Source: Aaosphaeria pasadenensis
Taxonomy: Eukaryota; Ascomycota; Dothideomycetes; Pleosporales
DNA length: 64,000 nt
Reading direction: 5' to 3'
Assembly (NCBI GenBank): GCA_022813625.1
Contig: JAKLMB010000020.1
Coordinates: forward strand, 310,001 to 374,000
Part shown: positions 22,420 to 32,784 of the stretch, one piece after another
Layout of the letters: the number at the start of each line of letters is the position of its first letter
Position numbering within the stretch: the first letter of the stretch is position 1
Made by a program: the position numbers and the translations under genes
The notes under the pieces: model-generated
Seen by the model: the letters and a program-made list of their open reading frames with translations, nothing else
Databases searched by the model: none
What the model was told of the DNA's origin: nothing

Positions 22420-22500
22420 TGTTGCGGTAGTCTGAGGTATCAAAAAATGGTTCTATGTTGTGGGTATTTTTATACTACATCCTGGTATATACAAACTATT
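22420..22500 (-). promoter_or_regulatory. 81-bp spacer between GH95 stop and esterase ATG, with TATA box
   Basis: On the minus strand a TATAAAAATA lies at 22465-22474, 46-55 bp before the esterase ATG. The whole core promoter of the esterase and the GH95 3' UTR must therefore overlap or interleave. Read as a TATA box by sequence and position. Confidence 0.55.
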
Positions 22501-24873
22501 CTATAGTGCTAGGGGACTATTCTTGTTCTCCGCCGCGCTTAAACCGAGAGTGTGCACGCCAACACGAGCTGGGATGTTGACATGGATGCCCGCGTGTTGT
22601 GCGTCTGCCCCAACGGCGTGGACTACGAGTACCGCGTCGGTACCGAATTTGGAGTTGATGGTGATGGGCTCAGTAATGTTGCCCGAGTCCCACGAGAAAT
22701 CTAACTCAAAGCCACCTCTACATTGAACTCCTCGAATGATGCCCTTCGCCCATGACGCAGGACACGCTGGGAGCAGCCGAATGATATGCTGGACGGCGCC
22801 ACTCGTGTTAGTAAATGTCTCGTGAGACTGAACCAAACACTCCATGATTCCTGCTCCACCGCCAAAGTTCCCGTCAATCTGGAACGGCGGGTGCGTGTCC
22901 AGCATGTTCGGCAGTGTGCTGTCTCTCAGCAGCGCGTGCAGGTTGCGCTCGCACTGTTCGGGCTGGCGTAGTCGCGCCCACATGTTGACGAGCCAGGCGC
23001 GAGACCAGCCTGTGTGGCCGCCGCCGTGCTGGAGGCGCCGGGTAAGTGTTTTGATGGCTGCGTCTGCGAGCTTGGGTGTCGAGCTCGGGGTGATGGAAGA
23101 GCCTGGGTGTAAGCCGTATAGCTGGGATACGTGCCGGTGGCCGGGCTCGGTTTCTGCATAGTCGTGGAGTCCCCACTCTTGTATAGTGCCGGTGGTGGGA
23201 CTAATAATCATGGGAGGGAGTTTGGGCAATGCCGTTCTGACTTGAGAAGCTATTTCCGCATCGAATACCATTCCTGGGATCGCGTTGGAGGCGAACAGAT
23301 AATGTTGGAATACGGTGCGTACGATTTCGATATCGATCACAGAACCCTCGCAGAAGACTCCATTCTCACCGCTAGTTGGATGCCGGAATGTATTCTCAGG
23401 AGACAGTGATGGGTTGGTCACAAGATACTCACCAGTCGAATCTGGGACCAGAAAATCGAGTAGGAATCGAACGCAACCTTCTAACACGGGCATCATTCTC
23501 TTAACAACATCCTCATCATGAGTGAATTCGTAGTGCTCCCAAATGTGAGTGCACATCCAAGCACCGCCAAGGGGCCATAATGTTGCAGGCATCCAGGCAT
23601 CTTGCGGCTCTGTGTCTGCAAAGATATCTGTACAATGATGGGCACACCAACCACGGCAATTCCATACCTCTTCAGCTGTTCGCCGACCATTCACGGCCAT
23701 GCGTTCTAGCAGTTCGAACACCGGGAGCTCACAGTCTGAAAGGTTGGACACATTCGCGATCCAATAGTTCATCTGCAGGTTGATGTTGATGGTGTACTTG
23801 GAGCCCCACGCTGGCTGAAAGCTGGGGTTCCAGATACCCTGCAGCGTGGCGGGAAGTGCTCTGGGATAGCAACGACTGGAAGAGAGCAACAGATAGCGGG
23901 AGTACGAGTAATAGAGTGATAGAAGTCCAGGGTCGGGAACTCCCTTGAGTCGATCTTTGGTAGGAAGTGATACTGCATCTGGATAGAGCTGGAAGCTCAT
24001 ACAATCGTATTTTGACTTCCAATCGGATGAGTGTCGGTGCCATAGCTCCTGAGCCGTGAATCCAAATGCCGCATCGATGTCTGCTAGGGCGGCTTTCTCG
24101 ACGTCTGGATGCCGATACTGTGTGCGTGCGGCGAGGACGACGAGTGCATCTGTAGATACGATCTCTAGACTTTGTCCAACAATCTTGACACTGCCATCTC
24201 CTGACTCAATACGTGCTCCAGCGGCAACACAGAGGGAATTACTTCCTCTTCCACCGGGTGTTGCGTGCATGACGATGCGACCATCAGCCGCATGTACCGA
24301 GTCAAGGAACTCATTAACCTCCCAATCAACATCACTCATGCGAGTCAAGCTGACTATGAATGAGATGGGCTTTTCCGCACGGATACGGATTACAAGAGCA
24401 TTGTCCGGAAATGTTGCAATGCACTCCCGTTGGACTAGAACTCCACTGACTTTGTAACGAACAGTTGCTTCTGCATTTTCGAGATCGAGAGTCCTTTCGA
24501 AGTCCTGACTGACTGCTTGCTTGTCCTTCGGGCTAATTACGACTGAGTCTTCGATGGAGTCGTAGTCAAAGTCAATCTTGCAAGTCCCTAGTGGTTCGTA
24601 GTGCCTCGAACTCTTCGGTGTAGCAAGGAACCGTTTCCTCACAAGTGCTTCGGCTGCCTGATGTTTCCCCTCGCGGATTAACTTTCTAAGCTCTTGGAGA
24701 TGGTGTTTGGCATTCACAGGCGTCCGGGTCTGAGGGCCGCCGTACCAGACGCTTTCTTCGTTCAGGCGTAGTGTCTCATTGTGAATACCACCGTATACCA
24801 TTGCTCCCAATCGGCCATTCCCAATCGGTAAGGCATGGTTCCAATCAGATGCGGGGTGAGTATAGTGAAGCAT
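22501..24873 (-). CDS. GH95 alpha-L-fucosidase family enzyme
   Basis: Intronless, 790 residues, full length for GH95. The N-terminal beta-sandwich starts at once: PASDWNHALPIGNGRLGAMVYGG and LNEESVWYGGP. The (alpha/alpha)6 catalytic domain shows INLQMNYWIANVSNLSDCELP (the Asn-x-Asn pair and MNYW), PSLSPENTF (the Glu position used as general acid in characterised members) and QIDGNFGGGAGIMEC (the Asp position). All expected catalytic positions look intact, judged from memory of the family. GH95 enzymes are inverting alpha-1,2-L-fucosidases or alpha-L-galactosidases acting on host glycans or plant xyloglucan. There is no signal peptide (it starts MLHYTHPASDW), so it is probably intracellular. 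It is divergent from a sugar porter and followed by the esterase and GH1 genes. Confidence 0.95.
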   Translation of the reverse strand: MLHYTHPASDWNHALPIGNGRLGAMVYGGIHNETLRLNEESVWYGGPQTRTPVNAKHHLQELRKLIREGKHQAAEALVRKRFLATPKSSRHYEPLGTCKIDFDYDSIEDSVVISPKDKQAVSQDFERTLDLENAEATVRYKVSGVLVQRECIATFPDNALVIRIRAEKPISFIVSLTRMSDVDWEVNEFLDSVHAADGRIVMHATPGGRGSNSLCVAAGARIESGDGSVKIVGQSLEIVSTDALVVLAARTQYRHPDVEKAALADIDAAFGFTAQELWHRHSSDWKSKYDCMSFQLYPDAVSLPTKDRLKGVPDPGLLSLYYSYSRYLLLSSSRCYPRALPATLQGIWNPSFQPAWGSKYTININLQMNYWIANVSNLSDCELPVFELLERMAVNGRRTAEEVWNCRGWCAHHCTDIFADTEPQDAWMPATLWPLGGAWMCTHIWEHYEFTHDEDVVKRMMPVLEGCVRFLLDFLVPDSTGEYLVTNPSLSPENTFRHPTSGENGVFCEGSVIDIEIVRTVFQHYLFASNAIPGMVFDAEIASQVRTALPKLPPMIISPTTGTIQEWGLHDYAETEPGHRHVSQLYGLHPGSSITPSSTPKLADAAIKTLTRRLQHGGGHTGWSRAWLVNMWARLRQPEQCERNLHALLRDSTLPNMLDTHPPFQIDGNFGGGAGIMECLVQSHETFTNTSGAVQHIIRLLPACPASWAKGIIRGVQCRGGFELDFSWDSGNITEPITINSKFGTDAVLVVHAVGADAQHAGIHVNIPARVGVHTLGLSAAENKNSPLAL

Positions 24874-25477
24874 GATCGGCCAAGGCTATTGAAGGATGCG
24901 AATGTAGGTGCAATTGCATAGCAGGACCAAGTTAGAGAGATCTAAAGATATGCAGACCATAAGAGCCACCGGAAAAATAGCAAGATCTCCAATTAAGTCT
25001 CGGAAGTACTAGCAAGTGGCAGGAATTCTAGCTTCAAGCATTTATTCCCGCCACTTGGGGAAGCCTTGAATCAGGCGATGGTCGGGAGTAGTTAGTTGGC
25101 GGTTGGACGGAAGAATTCAGGTTTGGCGCCGATCAAAGCGGGAACGCAACCTCAAGCTTTGGAACAATCCGGACGCCTTGTCGGTTGGGTTACCGGTATG
25201 GAAATTGATGGTTTTCGTATGCTCGTGTTTTAGTTGCGTGATGATGAATTGATCTGGACCATGATCATGCATATCCCGACCCCGTGGGGAGAATTGTGGG
25301 ACAACGATAAAACCCCAGCTTTGCGCCTGCTGTTTTGTTCGTGGCAGGCAAGCACCGCAACTTCAATCATTGCTAACGAAGTCGCGTTTACCACATCCAC
25401 TTACGGTGGTTTCTTCATCTTGGTATTATACCTAATTGTTGTTCACGAATTTATACTCGAAGTGAAAACTTGATACA
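24874..25477. promoter_or_regulatory. Divergent promoter between GH95 and sugar porter
   Basis: A 604-bp shared upstream region. It contains GTGGGG (about 25283), which fits the CreA consensus SYGGRG, inside CCCCGTGGGGAG; a single site is weak evidence for carbon catabolite repression. An upstream ORF starting at 25261 ends at 25473, four bases before the porter ATG. No regulator gene lies in this cluster. Confidence 0.5.
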
Positions 25478-27175
25478 ATGGCTACTGAGAGGAACACCTC
25501 CATCCACCACGATGAATCCGATTTCAAGACCGGAGTTGTGGCAACGGAGGAGATCGTTGTCCAGCGAATTACCGATGACGACCTGATCAAAATGTCCAAA
25601 GAAGCTTTCCCAAACTTCTGGTGCAAAACAGGATGGAGGATCTGCTTGCTCATGTTCGTTCAAGGCTGCAACCAAGCAGGTTATGGAGTCGACTGGGCTG
25701 TCATTGGCAACATCAATGCTTACGAGAGCTGGCACAACTACTTCGGCTTTGGAACCAGCGGATCGACATATGGCACTATCACAGCCCTTATGCGCATAGG
25801 TTTAGTGACCGGAGCGCCCTTCCTGGCATTATCGGATCGTATCGGTCGTCGAGGCGTCAACTTCCTGGGAAATTTCCTCGTTATTGTTGCTGCACTTTTG
25901 CAGGGTCTGGCACCCAATCTATCATGCTTCATGGCTGGTCGATTCGTCCTCGGATTTGGATCTTCATTGATGTCTAGCCCTCAGTACATCGCTGAAATTG
26001 CCCCTGCACACATGCGCGGTCGTATGGTTGGCATATTCGGCGCGTGCTTCCAAATAGGATCGGTCTGCATGAACGCTGCTATGATAGCCTTTTCAAGAAT
26101 GTCTACCGATAATAACTGGCAATGGCGAATTCCGGTTATTCTTGAGGCTCTCTTCCCATTCATCGTTTGCGCGACCATTTACTTCTTCACCCCTGAATCG
26201 CCTCGCTACCTTGTGCTCAGAGGACAGAAAGAGAAGGCTAAAGAGACTATTGCTCGGTACATGACAACCTCCGGAAGTACTTCAGAGCCTCTTGTCGGCG
26301 TAATCTTGGCGCAAATCGAAGAGTCCCTGGAGACCTCCAAAACCGGTTTCAGACAATCATGGAACTTTGCCGTCTTCGTCACCAAACCTGTACGCTTCAG
26401 ACTTCTTGTTCTAACCCTCTATTCCTGCTTTCAGAGCTGGAATGGAGGAGGAATAGTTTCATATTATTTAACTCCAGCACTTGAGACGATAGGTGTGAAA
26501 GATACCATCGACCAACTTGGGATATCGTTGGGCCTCACAGCGACTTACTTCATCTTCACCACAGTAGGAGCATGGTTTGTAGACTCATTCAAGCGTCGAA
26601 CTCTTATCTTTGCTGGCCTCATTGGCGTGGTTTTGATGCAGGTAGCTGCTACCATCACTTCGTGGCAATATAACGTCAAGGCGTCGACGGCTACATCTGC
26701 ACTTACGATTATGTGGATGTTCATGTTCCAGATCATCTCAGCTATGTTCATTGCGACTATGCACAACTTGTATCCAGTTGAGATTCTTTCGCTCCCCCTG
26801 AGAGCGAAAGGAATGGGTCTCTATGGTGTCATCCAGGGTGCAGCTGGCGCCGTTGAATCTTACGGTATCTCCATTGGTATCAACAAGATTGGATACAAGA
26901 TCTGGGTAGTGTACATTGCTTACAACTGCTTTCAATTGATCGGTAAGTCATATACAAACATGCTCAACATTTCTGTATGAATCAAATACTTACCCCTTTT
27001 AGCGTCATATTTTGTATTCCCCGAAACGAGCAAGCTCACTTTGGAGGAAATCGATGCTGTGTTCGAGACTCCTGGAGTCAACCCAGTCAAGATGTCATTG
27101 AGCATACAGAAGGCAAAGGTCGAGCAGAGAAGGCTGGACCGGGCCATGGAGGTCGAGGACGAGGCTACCCGATAG
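25478..27175 (+). CDS. MFS sugar porter (hexose/disaccharide type)
   Basis: Two exons, 25478-26942 and 27003-27175, with a 60-bp intron (GTAAGT...TTTAG); 545 residues. It is a sugar-porter-family member with 12 predicted membrane segments. Signatures: LSDRIGRRGVNFLGN after helix 2, AGRFVLGFGSSLMSSPQYIAEI, HMRGRMVGIFG, PESPRYLVLRGQKEKA before the central loop, FQSWNGGGIVSYYLTP, LPLRAKGMGLYG, and VFPETSKLTLEEIDAVFE, which the second exon supplies. It should import a mono- or oligosaccharide by proton symport across the plasma membrane. The split from the GH95 gene across a short region suggests that the two are expressed together. The overall sequence resembles fungal lactose/cellodextrin-like porters more than plain hexose carriers, but the substrate cannot be read. 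Confidence 0.92.
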
Positions 27176-28202
27176 ACGCTTGCCGACGTTATGCGAACCG
27201 CGTACCATGCTTTATTGAAATGTCAAGCGGCCAATTATTGTCAACGAATTGGCTAGAATGATTTACGAGCGCATGCTTCTTGACAATGGGAGAATGCAGT
27301 ACTAGTAGCAAGTATTACATTGGTTACATGTTAGATTTTTTGCGTACCAAGTGCCATCATGGGGAGTATCTTGAAGGGTGATAAAGTGATTCACAGGACA
27401 AATCGGCTCAGAACCAAACGATGCAATGTTTATAAATGCCAACAGATTGTTCTCGACTTCTTTCTTAGCGTCTAACTCCATCGAGTACGAGAACAACAGC
27501 AAGCATAATTGACAATAAACCTGTTCATATATAATCCCTTGGTATGACAAGGTGGCTCTTGGTGTACAACATTCCTTCGCGTTTCAGGCGGACCGTCAAG
27601 ATCTACTCTGATTCGCTCTCAGCACAACTGCATCCAATTCAAGAAATCGGCAACAAGACTATGCCGAAAGTTCCGCACATGCGGCATCCTCAGTACTGTT
27701 TATAGCAACACACGAGCAAGCGAACCCCACACTGTATCTGATTAATACGGTAACCGAGATCCATTGACCATTATGGTAATTGATGAAGTAAATGCCGTTG
27801 GACTCGGCGAGTACCCACGTATGCTAGCTAATGTATCTCGAAATCTCTCGTGCTATATGACAGAGATGAATTAGCAGAGGGACCACAGACATCAGTTTCA
27901 TATCGTGGTGCAGGATTTACGTGACGCCCTTCGTATCCAGCAATTTGAGTTTTAATTCGATTAAACGGCCGTAAAGGATTCCTTGGTAGCGGTGGGAGCC
28001 TATATTTGCGCTTGCACATTGGGCGCCTTGCCAAAGTGCACAGGCCGGAACAGGATTCTACACAGCGCCCCTTAAAGTCTCGTGAGGAGCCGTCTCATCT
28101 TTAACTACGGGTATTAACTACAATAATTTGCGCCTTCAGACAATCCGTCTTCTCTTTCATCTTTCGTGATTCTCACACCCACATTCGTTACCCAAAATCA
28201 AC
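27176..28202. other. Intergenic, about 1 kb
   Basis: Holds the sugar-porter 3' UTR and the promoter of the GH76-like gene. Only short open frames without coding character are present. Confidence 0.45.
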
Positions 28203-29650
28203 ATGTTCGCGCTAAAGTGCGTTTCTCTTCTTATCCCCCTTTTGGCGGGATCTGCGTCCGCCCTAGACCTCGACGTCAAGAGCTCCGGTAATTTACGAGA
28301 ACCTCGGTTTGTCGCAGACAATGGCTGACAGGGTTTAGACTCGGTGAAATCTGTAGCAAAGACTCTTGCCAGCGCTCTCATCGATGAGTATAAGGGTCGC
28401 TCCGATGATATTCCGCCAGGTCTCTTCTCGGAATCTGGTGACCCGTACTACTGGTCGCAGTTCGGCGCCGTGTGGGGCGGTTTAGTTGAATATTCCAAAT
28501 TGACTGGAGATTCGCAATTCGACGATCTCGTTGCTGAGGCTCTCCAATTCCAACTTGGCTCGGACCGCAATTTCATGCCGGTGAACCAGACCAGGACCTT
28601 GGACAATGAGGGTCAAAGTAACTGGGCGCTTGCTGCGCTGACAGCCTCCGAAACCGGCTTCAAGAAGCCAAAAGAAGGAGAATGGCTGGATGTTGCAAAG
28701 AATGTCTTCGAAAACCTAGTCGGGCGCTGGGACGACAAGAGTTGCGACGGTGGTCTAAGATGGCAAATCTTTACTTTCAATAACGGATACACCTTCAAGG
28801 ACATCAACTCTGCCGCCAACTTCTTCCTCTTATCTTCTCGCCTCGCCTTCGCAACAGGCAACGAGACATACTCTAACTGGGCAGAGAAGTCCTTCAAATG
28901 GGCCCAATCATCTGGATTGATCTCAGAAAACTTCTACGTCTTTGCTGGTCTGGATGCTGAGAACTGTGAGAGCATCAACCGTATCCAATTTACTGCTCCC
29001 TGGGGTGTTTTCACCGAGGGTGCTGCCGTCATGTACAACCTCGTGAGTGATCTACTTCCCTTAAGTAACACACATTATTCTAACGCAAGCAGACCAACGG
29101 CAACGAGACCTGGAAGAACACCGTCACGAAGCTCGTCGAAGCCGGCGACATCTTCAAGGCCAACGAGACATCAATCCTCTCCGAAGTCGCCTGCGAGTCG
29201 AGGAACGTGTGCGGCAACGACCAGAAATCTTTCAAGGGCATCGCGTCTCGATCTCTCGCCCGCGCCGCCCTCGTTGCCCCCTTCGTAGCCGAGCCATTGC
29301 ACGAGATCCTCGAGGCCTCCGCCAAGGGCGCTGCCTCTAACTGCAAGGGCGAAGGAAAGGACATCGCATGCGGCTTCAAGTGGTTCGAGACAAACTCTGA
29401 TGTCAACAGCCTTAGCGACGAGGGTCTCAGCGAGGTCCAAAGTGCTTTGGAGGTCGTCCAGGCGTTGTTGTACCCCGAGGCCCAGGGCGTCCTCAGCAAT
29501 GCTTCGCAGAAGAACTCGACAGAGAAGCAGGAACCATCTAAGACGGGTACCGCAACAGGCTCTTCTGAGACTCCCGGTGCCGCCAGCACGACCGGTATGG
29601 CATGGAGCGCGGTGTTGTTCGCCGCCGTTCTCGCCGCTTCTCAGCTTTGA
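28203..29650 (+). CDS. GH76-family (DFG5/DCW1-like) GPI-type cell-wall protein
   Basis: Three exons: 28203-28287, 28339-29042 and 29093-29650, with introns of 51 and 50 bp; 448 residues. Signal peptide MFALKCVSLLIPLLAGSASA; C-terminus with a Ser/Thr-rich stretch and a final hydrophobic segment (MAWSAVLFAAVLAASQL), the layout of a GPI-anchored protein. The body matches fungal GH76: SVAKTLASALIDEYKG, GDPYYWSQFGAVWGGLVEYSKLTG, QSNWALAALTASE, LRWQIFTFNNGYTFKDINSAA, RIQFTAPWGVFTEGAAVMYN. Dfg5/Dcw1-type proteins help attach GPI mannoproteins to wall glucan. Oddity: where the family has the catalytic Asp-Asp pair (DDQ-x-x-W), this protein reads EGQSNW, so it may not be an active enzyme. N-glycosylation sites (NET, NAS) are frequent. 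Confidence 0.88.
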
Positions 29651-30773
29651 GGGGTTTCGCGGCTATGCTGATCTAGGAATCCTTCCGCGAGGGCACTCCA
29701 TTTCAATTCTAACAAATTGCCTCTTGGACATATCAACTACACGGAATAAGCGGCGGCAGTTGAACACTTTCAAATATATATATAAATAAGCGCAGCGAAA
29801 CATACGTCATTCTCTTGATTGCGAAACCTTTTACCAAGTCTGCACATTCTGCTGGACGTTGTTGTGATCAAACCTTGTTCTAACGATACCCTAGTGCTGT
29901 GTGCAAAAATCATTTACACGGCGATGGCCTACTGGGATCAGCACTTGAAAGATAAAGTCATTATATGGATGGTCCTGAGCCATTGAAAAGTATTCTTTTA
30001 GTACGCCTAAGTAGTCAACATCAGTAAAGAAACACCCTCCAAAAGTTGAATTTACATGTAATTCTGTCGTGAAGCTCAGTGGCCGTGGAATTAAAAATTC
30101 CATGGCGCTGCACAAATTACCTACGACAATGAGACGATCAATCATATGAACAGTAACATAATAAAGAGAGAATCAATGTCGGGCTGGCCGACTGCTACGA
30201 ACAGTTCATATGACTATCTTCTATGCCCAAAATGGCCATTCTAGCTGGAGAGTAGCCAGCCGTTAAGGGCTTAAAGAGCCTTGGAAATTAGATAATCTGG
30301 ATTATGATGCAGCCAGTTTAGAGTAATTTAAATGGCTTTTTATAGCGAGTAAATCTGTCATAGGCCCTGCGGGTGTAGTCGTGGATGTCTCTAGTTTTAT
30401 GCATAAAATACTATTAGAGGGTAGGGGTCTAGCCTAAAGTGTCTGCGCTATCGTGTAGATGTACTTAGCTAACATCGCAGGGCGCTGGATGGGAAAGAAA
30501 AAATGCATCAATGCAATATCACTTATTTTAGGCAATCGTAGAGCAAGATTGATTCAAATGTCATTTTTGATCATTTATTCGTTTGAACTGCTAGGACAGT
30601 CCATAGGTAACAAAGCTATGGTGTCCATATACGTCTCTATAGCTTTCATGCTACGGACCCTGCGTCCTTCTGTAGGATCTTCTGTCGGATCTTATATAGT
30701 CATCTCTGAGACTAGCTCAGGTCGAGTCTCGTACGAGCATAGTGTTGCTGTCGTCGTGAAATCGTTCAACTGC
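29651..30773. other. Intergenic, convergent 3' sides, AT-rich
   Basis: AT-rich 1.1 kb between two genes that end here. A plus-strand open frame at 30459-30720 contains GRWMGKKKCINAISLIL, faintly like the conserved loop of sugar porters, and might be a decayed fragment (see findings). Otherwise nothing is supported. Confidence 0.4.
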
Positions 30774-32784
30774 TTAAACCTTCTGGTTGGGGTGAACAGT
30801 AGTAGAAGCCTGCGCGTCCTCAAGCTGTGCCGCCACAGCCTTCTCATGACCAGCATCAATTGCGTCTGCAACGCCACCGTGTCCCTTGGTCAATGCCGCT
30901 CCCTTCCTTCCGATAAGATGCCAAGGCAGGTTGAACATCTCGTCCATAGCCTCGAGAGACTTGCCGGTGGTTTCTGGGAGGAAGAACCACACCCAAACAA
31001 GGCCGATCGCAGTCACGGCACTGAAGAAAAGCATAGTGCCTCCATGGGTCATTCCGAGGAACATAAGAGGTACAGCCTATGATCTAAATTAGCCTGTTTT
31101 CCAGTGCTAGGCATTGGTGTGCCGCCACATACCTTGGAGTTGCCGTATTGGTTGACGAAATGGAAAGTCATTGCAACACTGCCTCCCAACGCACGCAGTC
31201 TGAGTGGGTAGATCTCACTGTTCAGGAGATATTGGATCGAATTCCAGCCTGAGATAACGTTAGAACGATGAAACACAGTGTTAGAAGGTTGTAGTGTGTG
31301 TGTGTGTGTGGATTGCGACGTGGGTGAATTGCACCGTTGGTGGCAGCCAGAACTTACCTAGAGCCCAACCGAAACCTGAGAAGTATATCATCACAATAGC
31401 ACCCATTGCAGCGCGCTTTTGGCTGGGCGATTGCTCTTCAGCGTCCTTGACGTTGTGGTCAATGAAAAGGAAGATTGCCATGTAAAGCATAGAGAAGAGT
31501 TGAAGCGTAATCCCGGAGGTTAGTGCGCGCTTGCGGCCAATCCAATCGATAAGAACAAAGGCGCAAAGAATGGAAGAAATGAATTTCACAAGTCCAAAAA
31601 TCGCTGTAGCAAAAAGCTTCTCTCTTTGGCCGGTTGTTCCCCTACATCGTCGTCAGTTAAGGGCTCTATTTCCAACACCTCTAGAAGACTCAACGACTTA
31701 CATCATTTCAAAATATTGCGGGGCGTAAATTGTAATTGAGTTCGCTCCCGACCACTGGCTCAAAAGCTGGCTCATGATGCTCAATTGTATTCTGTAGATG
31801 TTGGCCTTGGTAGCGAAGAGTTCGCGGACCGGACCAAGCCAGGACGTGCCCATGGTGGCCTCACGTTCCCGATCAAGTTGTGCATTGATATCGATGATTT
31901 CACTTGCGACATACGGGTGGTCTTCAGGGAGTTGGCGGAGAAGGGAAAGATTCTTAGCTGCCTCCTCATGGCGTCCGACCTTGATGAGCCATCGCGGTGA
32001 CTCGCGGGCGAAGAAAGATAAGGTGAAAATGATCCCAGCGAACATCAGATGCATGCTGACTATACATTAGCTTATACGATATAACAAGAGATGGTTGCTG
32101 CATGCACATACCTGTTTGGAACGAGCCACTGTGTGTCAGTCTTAGAGGAGATGTGGATGGATGATCCCCATGACGCAAAGTAGGCCAGCATGATTCCGAT
32201 GTAGACGGCGCCAGCGAATGCGCACACACAAAGACCTCTGATTGCCCTCGGTGCAGTCTCAGCCAGATAGGTAGGAGCAACTACCGTGGTCTGACCAATT
32301 CCCACGCCGGCAATGAACCGGCCAGCGTAGATCATACCGATGCTTCCTGTAGCTGAGGAAGCGAGGAATATTGAGATGCCAGTGACCCAAACTAGGCATA
32401 ACTGCCGTGTGGCCCATAGACGTCCAATCTTGTCAGTAAGGACGAAAGCGATAAGGGCTCCTAGAATGGAACCCATTTGGACCATGGATGTGATGTTGGA
32501 GAGGAGCTCAGCCTTCTGGTGTTTGGACTTGCTAGGATCGTCCAGGCCGAACTTTCGAATGAATGGATCCAATTCAGCAGTAGTTCCGATGAGGCCTTCG
32601 TCGATACCACGGGCAGCGCCCATCAGGCCGAATACTACAAAGTGTCAGTCAATTATGGAGACCTTCAATGCATTGAGCGGACAATGCCGAAAGGTTCTGG
32701 CTTACCAAAGACTCCAAACCAAAGTCTCCAATTAAGGACCTCCCTTGGAGTGTCCTTCAAATTCTCGCGCCACGGATTCCACAT
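30774..32784 (-). CDS. MFS sugar porter (second)
   Basis: Six exons: 32706-32784, 32112-32634, 31702-32055, 31358-31641, 31133-31248 and 30774-31076, with introns of 71, 56, 60, 109 and 56 bp, all in phase; 552 residues. Features in order: MWNPWRENLKDTP start, GAARGIDEGLIGTTA in helix 1, LTDKIGRLWATRQ, AGRFIAGVGIGQTTVVAPTYLAE, APRAIRGL, RESPRWLIKVGRHEEA, QLLSQWSGANSITIYAPQYF, LIDWIGRKRALTSG, WNSIQYLLNSEIYPLRLRALG and FLPETTGKSLEAMDEMF. These are sugar-porter signatures; the GAARGIDEG version of helix 1 is seen in quinate/inositol-like fungal porters, so the substrate need not be a hexose. The fourth intron contains a GT microsatellite. Its place next to GH76 and the CAZyme cluster may or may not be meaningful. 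Confidence 0.92.
31294..31310. repeat. (GT)n microsatellite in an intron
   Basis: A 17-bp GT run lies inside the 109-bp fourth intron of the second sugar porter. It probably explains why this intron is longer than its neighbours. Confidence 0.75.

Noticed and set aside
22420..22443. Extended start for the SGNH esterase
   Set aside because: It would need a TTG start and would lie too close to the TATA box; the ATG at 22419 is preferred.
30459..31082. Plus-strand open frame of 207 codons as a gene
   Set aside because: The second half is antisense to the last exon of the sugar porter; only the first part was kept as a weak relic idea.
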